DNA from: Acidisoma sp. PAMC 29798
Lineage (GTDB): Bacteria > Pseudomonadota > Alphaproteobacteria > Acetobacterales > Acetobacteraceae
Reading direction: 5' to 3'
DNA: 64,000 nucleotides
NCBI RefSeq assembly: GCF_030252425.1
Contig: NZ_CP126994.1
Span: 3,033,001-3,097,000 of the forward strand
Positions 29,724 through 38,283 of the stretch are shown one piece after another. The notes under the pieces were generated by a model. That model was given only the letters and a program-made list of their open reading frames with translations. It had not been told where the DNA came from and did not search any database. The first letter of the stretch is position 1. Every line of letters starts with the position of its first letter. Made by a program: the position numbers and the translations under genes.

Positions 29724-30656
29724 ATGAGCATTCGCATCATCGGTCCTGACGATCCCGTGCCGCCGGAGGCACGGGGGGCGACCGTCGCTCTGGGCAATTT
29801 CGACGGTGTGCATCTTGGCCATGCGGCGGTGTTGCGCACAGCGCACGCCGCCCGACCCGAGGCGCCCCTGGCGGTCCTGACCTTCGAGCCGCATCCGCGT
29901 GCCTTCTTCCGACCCGACGACCCACCGTTCCGCCTCAGCCTGCTGACGGAGAAGGCTGCCGCCCTCGGCGCGCTCAACGTCGCCTGGCTGTTCACCCAGC
30001 GATTCGACCATGCCTTCAGCCAGCAGACGGCCGAGGATTTCGTCACGCGGGTGCTGCATGACCGTATCGGCGCGAGCCATCTGGTCTGCGGCGCGGACTT
30101 CGCCTTCGGCCATCGCCGTGGCGGGGACGTGGCCTTTCTGGCGGCGCGCGCTGAGCGGCTGGGCATCGGCCTTTCCATCGCCCCGGCCTTCACCGACCTG
30201 AGCGGCCCGATTTCCTCGACGCGCATTCGCCGGCTGTTGCAGGACGGATACCCCGAGCGTGCCAATGCACTGCTGGGTCGTCCTTGGACCATTCGTGCCG
30301 TGGTCGCGCATGGCGACAAGCGTGGCCGCACCATCGGCTTCCCCACTGCTAACCTCGCCTTGGGGGCGCATCTGGAACCCGCACGCGGTGTTTATGCCGT
30401 GACGGTCGATCTGCCGGACGGCAGCCACCATGATGGCGTCGCGAATATCGGCCATCGCCCGACAGTGAACGACACGTTGGAAAGCCGGTTGGAGGTGAAT
30501 ATCTTCGATTTCGACGGCGATCTCTACGATCAGGAAATCGGCGTGTCGCTGCATAGCTTCTTGCGCGCGGAGCAGAAGTTCGCGAGTTTCGATGCCTTGC
30601 GTGTGCAGATTGCGGCCGATGCCGATGCGGCCCGCGCGCTGTTGACGTTTTCCTAA
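29724..30656 (+). CDS. ribF: Bifunctional riboflavin kinase/FAD synthetase
   Basis: A 310-residue enzyme making FMN and then FAD from riboflavin. The N-terminal adenylyltransferase has GNFDGVHLGHAAVL, FEPHPRAFF, CGADFAFGHRRGG and the ISSTRIRRLL motif. The C-terminal kinase has HGDKRGRTIGFPTANL, RGVYAV and NIGHRPT. The start is ATG 29724 (MSIRIIG). It overlaps the convergent ABC-transporter ATPase gene by four bases at the 3' end. FAD produced here serves the several flavoenzymes in this window. Confidence 0.97.
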   Translation: MSIRIIGPDDPVPPEARGATVALGNFDGVHLGHAAVLRTAHAARPEAPLAVLTFEPHPRAFFRPDDPPFRLSLLTEKAAALGALNVAWLFTQRFDHAFSQQTAEDFVTRVLHDRIGASHLVCGADFAFGHRRGGDVAFLAARAERLGIGLSIAPAFTDLSGPISSTRIRRLLQDGYPERANALLGRPWTIRAVVAHGDKRGRTIGFPTANLALGAHLEPARGVYAVTVDLPDGSHHDGVANIGHRPTVNDTLESRLEVNIFDFDGDLYDQEIGVSLHSFLRAEQKFASFDALRVQIAADADAARALLTFS

Positions 30657-31438
30657 AAACTCGTGCGGTCGTGATAGGTCTGTAGAAACTGGCGCACGCG
30701 CGGTTCGTCGCTGTCATGCAGCACCTGGCGCGATGGCCCGCAGGCGATGATGCGGCCATGGTCCAGAAAGGCAACGCGATTGGCCACATGGGCCGCGAAG
30801 CCCATTTCATGGGTTACCACCACCATCGTCATCCCATCCGCCGCCAGACTCTTCATCACCTGCAAAACCTCACCCACCAGTTCAGGATCGAGCGAAGATG
30901 TCGGCTCATCGAAGAGCATCAGGGTCGGCTCCATGACCAAGGCCCGCGCGATCGCGACCCGCTGCTGCTGGCCGCCCGACATGCGCAGCGGAAAGCTGTG
31001 CCGTTTGTCTGCGAGCCCGACCCGCTCAAGCACCGCCTCAGCCCGCAACGTGGCCGCTGCCGGTTTCAAGCTACGCACGCGCAGAAGCGGCTCCATCACA
31101 TTCTGAAGCGCGCTCATATGCGGCCAAAGATTGAACTGCTGGAACACGAAACCGATCTCCCGCCGCATTTCGCGCAGCATCCGACCGGGCATGACGCGCC
31201 GCTGGCCTTTCGGATCATCGACATAGCCGATCAGCTTCCCGCCGATCCGGATGTCCCCGCTGTCGTACCGCTCCAGGAAATTGATACAGCGGAGTAGCGT
31301 GCTTTTGCCCGAACCGCTTGCGCCGATCAGGCACACGACCTCGGACGCATCGACCGTCAGACTGACATCGCGCAAGACGACGACGGAGCCGTAGCTTTTG
31401 CTGACGCCGCTGATATCGATCATCGGTTGCGCACTCAT
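30653..31438 (-). CDS. Polar amino acid-type ABC transporter ATPase
   Basis: A 261-residue ATPase. Walker A is GASGSGKSTLLRCINFLE, Q loop VFQQFNLWPHMSALQNV, signature MSGGQQQRVAIARALV, Walker B LMLFDEPTSSLDPE, H loop VVVTHEMGFA. This is the GlnQ/HisP subfamily. The start is ATG 31438 (MSAQPMIDI), overlapping the permease gene by four bases. It is the last gene of a five-gene operon: hydrolase, binding protein, two permeases, ATPase. The substrate is unknown but probably small, amino-acid-like and nitrogen-containing. Confidence 0.95.
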   Translation of the reverse strand: MSAQPMIDISGVSKSYGSVVVLRDVSLTVDASEVVCLIGASGSGKSTLLRCINFLERYDSGDIRIGGKLIGYVDDPKGQRRVMPGRMLREMRREIGFVFQQFNLWPHMSALQNVMEPLLRVRSLKPAAATLRAEAVLERVGLADKRHSFPLRMSGGQQQRVAIARALVMEPTLMLFDEPTSSLDPELVGEVLQVMKSLAADGMTMVVVTHEMGFAAHVANRVAFLDHGRIIACGPSRQVLHDSDEPRVRQFLQTYHDRTSF

Positions 31439-32106
31439 GATGCCGCACCAGCGCGCATGAAGAAGGTCAGCCGGCGCTCCACCAGAGCGCAGATCCGCGC
31501 CAGACTCTCGACGAAGATCCAGTAGAAGGCCGCGAGTGCAATGATGCCCGCGAAGGCCGAATAGGTCTCCACCGTCATGCTCTGGATCTGATACATCAAG
31601 TTCGGCACGGTGATGATCGAAAGAATGACGGTCTCCTTTGAGATGCTGATGAGCATCGACACGATCGAGGGAAAGATCGCCACCAGCATGGTCGGCAGGC
31701 TGATGCGCCACAGGATTTGCAGCGGCGTCATGCCGAAGCTCGACGCTGCCTCGATCTGGCCTTTCGGCAAGCTCTCAAAACCCGCCCGGAAGATTTCGGC
31801 GAAATAGGCGCCGGCATGCACGCCGAGGCAGATGATTCCGGCCGCCAGGGCGGAGAGGCGAATGCCGATGAAGGGGCCGCCGGAATAGAGCAGAAACAGT
31901 TGAAGCAAAAAGGGCGTGCCGCGAATGACCTCGACATAGAGGCGCAAGGCCCAACGCAGCGGGCGAAGAGGCAGCCGCCTGAGCAGGGCCACGACAAAGC
32001 CGATGGCGAGGCCTAGCAAGGAGCCCAGCAGCCAGCTCCAGAGCGTGACCGCGATGCCGCTGAGCAGAAGCGGCGCCCAATGCCACAGCAGCGCCAGGCT
32101 GCTCAT
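31435..32106 (-). CDS. Amino acid-type ABC transporter permease 1
   Basis: A 223-residue inner-membrane permease (HisM/GlnP family) with about five transmembrane helices. The EAA loop that contacts the ATPase reads KGQIEAASSFGMTPLQILWRI. The N-terminal RGTPFLLQLFLLYSGGP is a family landmark. The start is ATG 32106 (MSSLALLWHWAP). It overlaps its neighbours on both sides by four bases, showing a coupled operon. It pairs with the next gene as a heterodimer. Confidence 0.94.
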   Translation of the reverse strand: MSSLALLWHWAPLLLSGIAVTLWSWLLGSLLGLAIGFVVALLRRLPLRPLRWALRLYVEVIRGTPFLLQLFLLYSGGPFIGIRLSALAAGIICLGVHAGAYFAEIFRAGFESLPKGQIEAASSFGMTPLQILWRISLPTMLVAIFPSIVSMLISISKETVILSIITVPNLMYQIQSMTVETYSAFAGIIALAAFYWIFVESLARICALVERRLTFFMRAGAAS

Positions 32107-32759
32107 GCCGGCACTCCGCGCCCGAGACGCCGTTCGGCCAGATTGCCGCATCCCGCGAGGCAGAGATTGATGGCGAGGTAGAAGATGCCGGCACCGATAT
32201 AGGCTTCCAGCGGCCGAAAGGTCGTCGCCGCGATGTTCATGCTGACGCGCGTCAGTTCGGAAATGCCGATCACCGAAATCAACGACGAAGCCTTCATCAG
32301 GGCGATGAACTCCCCAATCACCTGCGGCAGGCAGCCGCGCATGGCCTGGGGCAGTAGGATACGGCGCCAGACATCCACGCCCGTCATGCCCAATGCCTCC
32401 GCGACCTCCGTCTGACCGGCAGGAATGGCGAGCAGCGCGCCGCGCAGCATCTCCGCCAAATAGCCGCTGGTGCAAAGGCCGAGCGCCAGCACGGCACTGA
32501 CGGAGGCGGGCACGAAGATGCCGATCAAGGGCAGCAAATAGAAGATCAGCATCAGCAGCACGAGAAGCGGAATGCCACGAAACACGCTCACATGGGCGCG
32601 GGCCAATCGCTGAAGAATTGGCGAGCGCGAGAACCGTGCGGCACAGACCAGAATGGCCAGTGCCGCACCGACGATGATGCCGCCGAGCGTGTAACAGACG
32701 GTCGCGATCGACGCCTGAAACAGATAGGGCAAGGAGTCCATGATGACGCTGAGCTGCAT
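32103..32759 (-). CDS. Amino acid-type ABC transporter permease 2
   Basis: A 218-residue inner-membrane permease homologous to its partner. VFRGIPLLVLLMLIFYLLP and the EAA-loop region (AGQTEVAEALGMTGVDVWRRILLPQA) identify the HisQM subfamily. Its start is preceded by AGGAGG-like sequence (revcomp of the bases at 32761-32766). It follows the binding-protein gene by 42 bases. Confidence 0.94.
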   Translation of the reverse strand: MQLSVIMDSLPYLFQASIATVCYTLGGIIVGAALAILVCAARFSRSPILQRLARAHVSVFRGIPLLVLLMLIFYLLPLIGIFVPASVSAVLALGLCTSGYLAEMLRGALLAIPAGQTEVAEALGMTGVDVWRRILLPQAMRGCLPQVIGEFIALMKASSLISVIGISELTRVSMNIAATTFRPLEAYIGAGIFYLAINLCLAGCGNLAERRLGRGVPA

Positions 32760-32801
32760 GGACCTCCTATAGCTCCGTCTCGCCGCGCGACGGTCGGGAA
32801 A

Positions 32802-33641
32802 TCAGATCAGCGGCGTCGGCAGGTTTTGCGGCAGCGGCGTCACCACGCCGAACCACTTCTTCTGAATGGCAGCAACCTGGCCATCCACCGAGATCACATG
32901 CAGCGCGCCATTGATGGCATCCGTCAGCGTCGTGTCTTGAAGACGCGCGGCCCAGCAGAGAAAGGTCGGTTTGCCGAAGGGCGGCATGACCAGCGCAAAT
33001 GTCTCAGGCCGTTTCTCTGCGAGATAGGCGAGGCTCGGTGAGGAATTGGCGACGGCGTCGAGGCGGCCGGAAGCGAGATCCGCATAGGCCTGGCTGCTAT
33101 CGAGATATTCGCGAATGTCGACCGGCTTCGGCAGAGTTTTGGAATAGGCTTGCAGATCGGGCACGACATGCGAACCCTTCTCCACGCCGACGATCTTGCC
33201 GGAAATGTCGGCGGCGATCGTGATGCCCGTCTCATCCGTGCGCTTGATCAAGGCGGAGGTGGCGGCGCCGATCGGGTTGGTAAAGGCGAAATGGGTCAGC
33301 CGCTCCTTCGTCGCCATGACAGGCGCGATGCAGAGGTCGAAACGGCCAGCCTGGACGCCGGGCAGAATGCCGTCCCAGGGAATGTCGTTATAGGCGACCT
33401 TCAGCTTGAGCTGAGCGCCGACGGCATCGATCAGGTCCCGGTTGGCACCGGCATATGTGCCGTCCACGATCATGTCCCAGGGGGCGAACTGCATTTCGGT
33501 CACGGTATTCAAAACGCCACGGTGGCGCACGGCGTCCCAGGTTGTTTCGGCATGGGCCGCACGACCGATCAGGATCGCCGGTGCCGCGAGGGCAACCGTT
33601 TGAAGAACGCGGCGTCGGGTCAGGCCGGATAGTTCGTTCAT
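32802..33641 (-). CDS. Periplasmic solute-binding protein, family 3
   Basis: A 279-residue binding protein feeding the adjacent importer. The N-terminus (LTRRRVLQTVALAAPAILIGRAAHA) looks like a Tat-type or Sec signal with a twin-arginine-like RRR. The body has the SBP_bac_3 pattern: RHRGVLNTVTEMQFAPWDM, FDLCIAPVMATKERL, DSSQAYADLASGRLDAVAN. Many relatives bind basic or polar amino acids, but the ligand-contact loops here do not point to one. It is 36 bases after the M24-family hydrolase gene in one operon. Confidence 0.92.
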   Translation of the reverse strand: MNELSGLTRRRVLQTVALAAPAILIGRAAHAETTWDAVRHRGVLNTVTEMQFAPWDMIVDGTYAGANRDLIDAVGAQLKLKVAYNDIPWDGILPGVQAGRFDLCIAPVMATKERLTHFAFTNPIGAATSALIKRTDETGITIAADISGKIVGVEKGSHVVPDLQAYSKTLPKPVDIREYLDSSQAYADLASGRLDAVANSSPSLAYLAEKRPETFALVMPPFGKPTFLCWAARLQDTTLTDAINGALHVISVDGQVAAIQKKWFGVVTPLPQNLPTPLI

Positions 33642-33677
33642 GATAAAGCCTCCAAGGATGGGGTTTGAGTGGAGCGA

Positions 33678-34808
33678 TCAGACGCAGGCAAAGATGTCAT
33701 CGGTGTTGAAATCGGGGGACAGCAGTTCAGGCCCGTCGCGGCCGATCAGCAGCATGTCCTGGATATGCCAATGGTTCACGAAAGGCTCCATCGCGATCAC
33801 CATACCCTCCTCCAACACGCGCGCATTGTCGCGGGAGATCATTGGTTCCTGCTGATGCCACCAGCATCCGACGCTATGACCGGCGAGGATGGAATTGTAC
33901 GGCATGCCAACTTCAGCGAAGCGATCCTTCACGCATTGGTAGATGGCGCCTGCGGTCACGCCCGGAACCAGTTGCTCATTCACCGAACGGTAGATGTCGC
34001 GAATGACGCGGTATTCGCGCGTCTGTTCAGCGGTCGGTTCGCCCACCACCGCGCAGCGGGACTGGTGGCCGGGATAGCCGTTGAAATAGGCGACGTAATC
34101 CGTACGGATGGCGTCCCCCGCTTCAAAGACGAAATCACTCTCGCCGCCATAGGGCATCGTATTGCGGGACGAGTTCAGGATTCCGTGGGTGAATTCCGAC
34201 CCGCCGATGATGCATTCGCCGACGATGGCGGCATGCAGATCACGTTCCCGCATGCCGGGACGGACAGTCGCGAAATGCGCGAGGAAGGCGTTGTCGAGAA
34301 TGCGGGCGCCGTGCTTCAGGCGAGCGATCTCACCCGGCGTCTTGATGGCGCGCACCCGCTCCATCAAATCCGTTGAATCGACCATGCGCATCTGCGGCAA
34401 TCGCGCACGCAAAATCGCCCCATCCGCCATACTGACGTAATCGCACTCGAACGCCACAGTGGCGTCTGCCAGACCCATCGTCTTCAGCGTCTGGGCCAAG
34501 GCCTCGGCCGGCTTTTCGGTGTAACCCTCGTAGAGGTCGAAATGCGCGACCCAGGAATCCCGTTGTGCAAGAGGCGCCGCGATGGTGTTGGCGATGATCC
34601 GCGGCTCACCCTGACGCGGCCAGACCAGATAAACGGCGCGCGGCGAATCTGCGAGATCGACATGGCGCGCCAGCGTGCCGGGATAGGCGAAGCCGGCCAG
34701 ATAGGTGAAATTGAGCCCCGCCCGCGCGACGATGGCATCCACCCCCGCCGCATCCATCTGCGCGGCCAGTCGATCGAGGTTGATGAGGTCGTTCGCGGAA
34801 GATTTCAT
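33678..34808 (-). CDS. M24 (creatinase/aminopeptidase P fold) hydrolase with altered metal site
   Basis: A 376-residue pita-bread-fold protein, N-terminal creatinase-type domain (residues 1-150) and C-terminal M24 domain. Of the five canonical metal ligands, the first Asp (AIRTDYVAY), the His (AGHSVG) and one Glu (AMEPF) remain, but the second Asp aligns with His (YPGHQSR) and the last Glu with Gln (HIQDMLL). Metal-independent relatives such as creatinase also lack the full set, so a small C-N bond hydrolase (creatinase-like or ectoine-hydrolase-like) is as likely as a peptidase. It heads the ABC importer operon and is divergent from a LysR regulator. Confidence 0.82.
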   Translation of the reverse strand: MKSSANDLINLDRLAAQMDAAGVDAIVARAGLNFTYLAGFAYPGTLARHVDLADSPRAVYLVWPRQGEPRIIANTIAAPLAQRDSWVAHFDLYEGYTEKPAEALAQTLKTMGLADATVAFECDYVSMADGAILRARLPQMRMVDSTDLMERVRAIKTPGEIARLKHGARILDNAFLAHFATVRPGMRERDLHAAIVGECIIGGSEFTHGILNSSRNTMPYGGESDFVFEAGDAIRTDYVAYFNGYPGHQSRCAVVGEPTAEQTREYRVIRDIYRSVNEQLVPGVTAGAIYQCVKDRFAEVGMPYNSILAGHSVGCWWHQQEPMISRDNARVLEEGMVIAMEPFVNHWHIQDMLLIGRDGPELLSPDFNTDDIFACV

Positions 34809-34839
34809 AGGTCTCTGTTCTCAGGCCATGACAATGACG

Positions 34840-34859
34840 ATCGCAACAACTCTTGCGAT
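34840..34859. promoter_or_regulatory. Perfect inverted repeat between the M24 operon and the LysR gene
   Basis: ATCGCAA (34840-34846), six bases, TTGCGAT (34853-34859). It lies 31 bases upstream of the M24 gene start in the only divergent promoter region here, where a LysR-type protein normally binds an interrupted dyad. Confidence 0.6.
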
Positions 34860-35026
34860 TGAGCTTGCAGGCTCAGTATTGCTACCAATAATTCGTCGAA
34901 AGGCGTGGCGATATCGCTGAACTTCTAGCGCATCACTTCGCACCTGCACCATACTGCACTGTGAGTTCTGACATTGACAAGAAACTTCGGTTGATAGATG
35001 GTCATGCGGAATCCTTATGGCACCCC

Positions 35027-35941
35027 GTGAACATTCGCAGCCTGGAAACGCTCCTGTGGATCACGCGTCTGGGCAGCTTCAGCGCGGCGGCGCGCCATTT
35101 GCGCCTGACGCAGCCCGCCATCACCCGGCGCATGAACGAATTGGAGCAGGAACTCGGCGCGCCGCTGTTTCGGCGGGAAAGAACCCGGACTGTCTTGACC
35201 GAGACTGGCAAACGATGCGCGCAGATCGCCGAGCGCATGGTGTTGGACTTCGTCGCCCTTAAAGCCGCCGCCGGGCATGATGACGGCATCAGCGGCACGA
35301 TCCGCGTTGGCGTGAGTGAAGTGATTGCCCTGACTTGGCTGGATCGGCTCATCGGCCGCATCGCCACTCGGTACCCCGCCGTCAGTATAGAACTCGACGT
35401 CGATCTGTCCGCGCGCTTGGTGAAGAAGCTGGCGGCCCGCCGCGTGGACATCGCCATGCTTCCAGGCCCCGTGGCATTGCCCGATGCGGTGACACAGTCG
35501 CTGGGGTCCTATGGACTAAGTTGGATGTCGCATCCCTCGCTGCTGAAGATCGAGCGTGACATCACGCCCGCCGATCTCGTGGATGTGCCGATCATCGCGT
35601 CACCGGATGATGCAAACGTCTCCTCCGTCATGCAGAACTGGTTCAGGGAGTCGGGCGTCCGGCCACGCCGCATCAGCTATTGCGGCAGTTTCAGCGTCGT
35701 CGCGTCCCTGGTCAGCAAAGGTGTCGGCGTCAGCTTGCTGCCAATGGACCTCTTCAAGAGCGCGATTGCTGCCGGCAGCATGAGCGTGCTGTCGGCACAG
35801 CCGCGCATCGCGCCGATCCAATATTCGGTCTCGTATATCCCGACCTCGGAACTGGCCTTTGTGCCGGCGGTCGCGATGTTCGCATGTGAGGAAAGCTGGC
35901 TCAAAAAAGCAGCCGATTACGGCTTCGCACCCTTCGGCTGA
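35027..35941 (+). CDS. LysR-family transcriptional regulator
   Basis: A 304-residue LysR regulator. The N-terminal winged helix-turn-helix is clear (FSAAARHLRLTQPAITRRMNELEQELGAPLFRR), followed by the effector-binding domain (TIRVGVSEVIALTWLDRLI ... VVASLVSKGVGVSLLP). GTG 35027 starts exactly where LysR homology begins (MNIRSLETLLWI); a longer GTG start at 34961 would add 22 residues and neither has a good ribosome site. It is divergent from the M24-ABC operon and probably controls it, sensing the imported compound or its breakdown product. Confidence 0.92.
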   Translation: MNIRSLETLLWITRLGSFSAAARHLRLTQPAITRRMNELEQELGAPLFRRERTRTVLTETGKRCAQIAERMVLDFVALKAAAGHDDGISGTIRVGVSEVIALTWLDRLIGRIATRYPAVSIELDVDLSARLVKKLAARRVDIAMLPGPVALPDAVTQSLGSYGLSWMSHPSLLKIERDITPADLVDVPIIASPDDANVSSVMQNWFRESGVRPRRISYCGSFSVVASLVSKGVGVSLLPMDLFKSAIAAGSMSVLSAQPRIAPIQYSVSYIPTSELAFVPAVAMFACEESWLKKAADYGFAPFG

Positions 35942-35950
35942 TCTGTAACG

Positions 35951-35965
35951 TGCCACAGTGTGGCA
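35951..35965. promoter_or_regulatory. Palindrome TGCCACAGTGTGGCA upstream of a small lipoprotein gene
   Basis: A perfect 7-1-7 palindrome ten bases after the LysR stop and 87 bases before ATG 36052. The one-base centre and lack of a T tract argue against a terminator. Its core GCCACANTGTGGC reappears at 60272-60284 upstream of the OmpA-family gene. Confidence 0.4.
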
Positions 35966-36051
35966 GTAGAAACCTTGTTTCCGCCATGCTTCGGAATCAT
36001 CGCCGTTACGAAACCCGCCTAAGCTTCTCTCCAGCAACACGGAGATGCGTC

Positions 36052-36210
36052 ATGTCGAAGAAAGGACTGTTCCGGCTCGTGGCCGGCGCCGCCATCGCGC
36101 TCAGCCTGGGCGGCTGTTACTACCCCTATGGCTATGGATGGGGCGGTGGCTGGCGCGGCGGCGGCTATCACCAGGGCTATTACGGCGGCGGCGGTTACGG
36201 GCCGCGCTGA
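36052..36210 (+). CDS. Small glycine/tyrosine-rich lipoprotein
   Basis: A 52-residue predicted lipoprotein. The signal peptide ends in the lipobox LGGC, then YYPYGYGWGGGWRGGG and more Gly/Tyr to the end. The start is ATG 36052 with GGAG eight bases upstream. It has no recognisable domain. Its lipobox and first mature residues (GGCYYP) match those of the larger glycine-rich lipoprotein at 37756-38283, so the two may be related. The low-complexity composition suggests a surface or envelope role that cannot be specified. Confidence 0.7.
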   Translation: MSKKGLFRLVAGAAIALSLGGCYYPYGYGWGGGWRGGGYHQGYYGGGGYGPR

Positions 36211-36219
36211 TAGCCCGCC

Positions 36220-37683
36220 TCAGATCATGATCGCGGCGGCGTCGAACCCATTGGGGAAGACGCCCCGTGGCGTGATGAACGCGTAAGGCTCACGCGGCAG
36301 GAATCGCGCCGAGCCCGGCGCGGCCGTGACCACATCATCCTTCATCACCACACGCCCGCGCGCGATGGTCATCACCGGCCAGCCGGTCACCTCCAGCCCC
36401 TCATAGGGCGTGTAGTCGATCGCGTGCTGCATCAGGCGATTGGTGATCGTGACCTTCTTGGCGGGATCCCAGAGCACAAGGTCCGCATCCGATCCGGGTG
36501 CGATGGTGCCCTTGCGCGGCGCGAGGCCGAACAGCTTCGCGGGATTGGACGCCGTGAGGCGCACGAAGGTCTGCGCATCGATCCGCCCCTTCGATACGCC
36601 TTCACTGAAGACGATGGGCAAACGGGCCGCGAGGCCCGGAACGCCATTGGGGATTTTGGTGAAATCCACATCCGTGCCATGGGCGCGTTTGCCGCGACCC
36701 GGAATGCTGAAGCTGTGGCCGCTATGGTCGGAGGAGATGTTGTCGATGGTGCCGGCGCGAATGGCATCCCACAGCCCTTCGCTTTCCGCAGGGCCGCGCG
36801 GTGCGGGACTGCAGATGAACTTCGCGCCCTCGAAACCCGGCCGATCCATGTCGGCCGCCGAAAGCACGAGATATTGCGGGCAGGTTTCGCCCCAGACCTT
36901 CACGCCGCGCGCTCGGGCACGCGCGATCTCGGCCGCCGGCTCGGGCCCCGAGACATGGAAAATCTGGATCGGTTGATCGACCAATTCCGCCAGGGCGATG
37001 GCACGATGCGTCGCTTCGGTCTCGATCACCGTGGGCCGGCTCCAGGCGTGGTATTTGGGCGCCGTCATGCCGGCCTTGAGCAGCGCTTCCGTCAACCAAG
37101 CGATGGCGTCGTAATTCTCGGCATGGACGGTGACGAGCGCCCCGGCCCGGCGCGCAGCCGCGAGCACGCGCAGATACTGCCGGTCATCAAGGCGGACGTC
37201 ATCATAGGTCAGGAACACCTTGAGGCTGCGAATGCCGGCGGCCACGACCTCCGGCACATCCTGCTCAATGACGGCATCGAAGGGGTCGTTGATGATCTGG
37301 TGGAAGCTGTAATCGACCATGCCGCGCGCGGCCCGACGATGATATTCGGCGAGCACGGGGCCGAGACGCTGGCCCTTGAACTGCGCCGCGAAAGTAATGA
37401 CGCTGGTTGTGCCGCCGGCGAAGCAGGCGGCGGAGGCATGGCCGAAACTGTCCTCATACTCCGAGCCATCGGGCTGCAACTGCTCGATATGGCAATGGCT
37501 ATCGATGCCGCCGGGCATGACCAGCAGGCCATCGGCTTCGATGATGCGCCCACCGCCAGGCTCCAGCGCCTCCCCCACCACGGTGATGGTTTCGCCGACC
37601 ACGCCGATATCGGCGCGAAAGGTGTCGGTGCCGGTGACGACGGTACCACCGCGTATGACGAGATCGAAATCGGACACGTTCAT
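36220..37683 (-). CDS. hydA: Dihydropyrimidinase / D-hydantoinase
   Basis: A 487-residue cyclic amidohydrolase. All metal-site residues are visible: HxH in DSHCHIE, carboxylated lysine in RSLKVFLTYDD, His in VHAENYD and FHVSGPEP, Asp in SSDHSGHS. It opens dihydropyrimidines or hydantoins to N-carbamoyl amino acids. The start is ATG 37683 (MNVSDFDLV). It is on the same strand as the M24-ABC operon but separated from it by the LysR and small lipoprotein genes. Together they suggest use of a cyclic ureide-type nitrogen source; no carbamoyl-amino-acid hydrolase gene is nearby. Confidence 0.93.
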   Translation of the reverse strand: MNVSDFDLVIRGGTVVTGTDTFRADIGVVGETITVVGEALEPGGGRIIEADGLLVMPGGIDSHCHIEQLQPDGSEYEDSFGHASAACFAGGTTSVITFAAQFKGQRLGPVLAEYHRRAARGMVDYSFHQIINDPFDAVIEQDVPEVVAAGIRSLKVFLTYDDVRLDDRQYLRVLAAARRAGALVTVHAENYDAIAWLTEALLKAGMTAPKYHAWSRPTVIETEATHRAIALAELVDQPIQIFHVSGPEPAAEIARARARGVKVWGETCPQYLVLSAADMDRPGFEGAKFICSPAPRGPAESEGLWDAIRAGTIDNISSDHSGHSFSIPGRGKRAHGTDVDFTKIPNGVPGLAARLPIVFSEGVSKGRIDAQTFVRLTASNPAKLFGLAPRKGTIAPGSDADLVLWDPAKKVTITNRLMQHAIDYTPYEGLEVTGWPVMTIARGRVVMKDDVVTAAPGSARFLPREPYAFITPRGVFPNGFDAAAIMI

Positions 37684-37755
37684 CCCCCGGGCGCCAAGCG
37701 GGCCCTTGCCGCGTCGCTTATGGTGCGACGCGGCCGGAGGCATGGTCAATCGGCG

Positions 37756-38283
37756 TCAGTGGCTGAACCCGCGCTGGTTGACCGGTTGTTGCGGCGGAAG
37801 ATAGCGCGGCTGCTGGCCCCCGGGTTGCCCTTGGGGTGGGCGACCCTGCTGAGGCGGGCCACCTTGCGGCGGGCGATAGCCGGACGGTCCTTGCGGTTGT
37901 CCGCCGCCTTGTGGCGGACGTCCGTTCCAACCGCCACCACCACCGCCTTGGGGCGGCCGCCCGTTCCAACCGCCACCGCCTTCTGGCGGACGTCGGTTCC
38001 ATCCGGGCGGGGGCGGGCGATACCCGCCGCCGCCATACCCACCACCGTAACCGCCACCACCACCACCGATGATCACCGTGGGTCCGGGCGAGTAATAGGG
38101 CTGGGCATAGACCGGCGACGGCGCATAGGCAGGCGCATAAGCGGGAGCGTACGCAGGCGACGCATAGCCAGACGAGCCGTCGGAGTAGCCGGTGCTGCCG
38201 GGCGGATAATAGCAGCCGCCGAGCAGGCCCACGCCCATTGTGGCAATGGCCACCACCGTCCAGCGTTTCATGAAGGATTTCAT
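37756..38283 (-). CDS. Glycine/proline/glutamine-rich lipoprotein
   Basis: A 175-residue predicted lipoprotein. The signal (MKSFMKRWTVVAIATMGVGLLGGC) has a lipobox at LGGC, then a Tyr/Ala/Pro zone with SPAYAPAYAPAYAPSP repeats, a poly-glycine block, and NGRPPQGGG repeated twice with a PPQG-rich tail. There is no known domain. ATG 38283 has AAGGG upstream; ATG 38271 is also possible. It is divergent from the FecR/DUF6600 gene, which has a similar signal-bearing, low-complexity design. The role is unknown, probably cell-envelope. Confidence 0.75.
   Translation of the reverse strand: MKSFMKRWTVVAIATMGVGLLGGCYYPPGSTGYSDGSSGYASPAYAPAYAPAYAPSPVYAQPYYSPGPTVIIGGGGGGYGGGYGGGGYRPPPPGWNRRPPEGGGGWNGRPPQGGGGGGWNGRPPQGGGQPQGPSGYRPPQGGPPQQGRPPQGQPGGQQPRYLPPQQPVNQRGFSH

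Noticed and set aside
35951-35965. Terminator for the LysR gene
   Set aside because: The palindrome has a one-base centre, too tight for an RNA hairpin loop without losing pairs, and there is no T tract; recorded instead as a possible operator.
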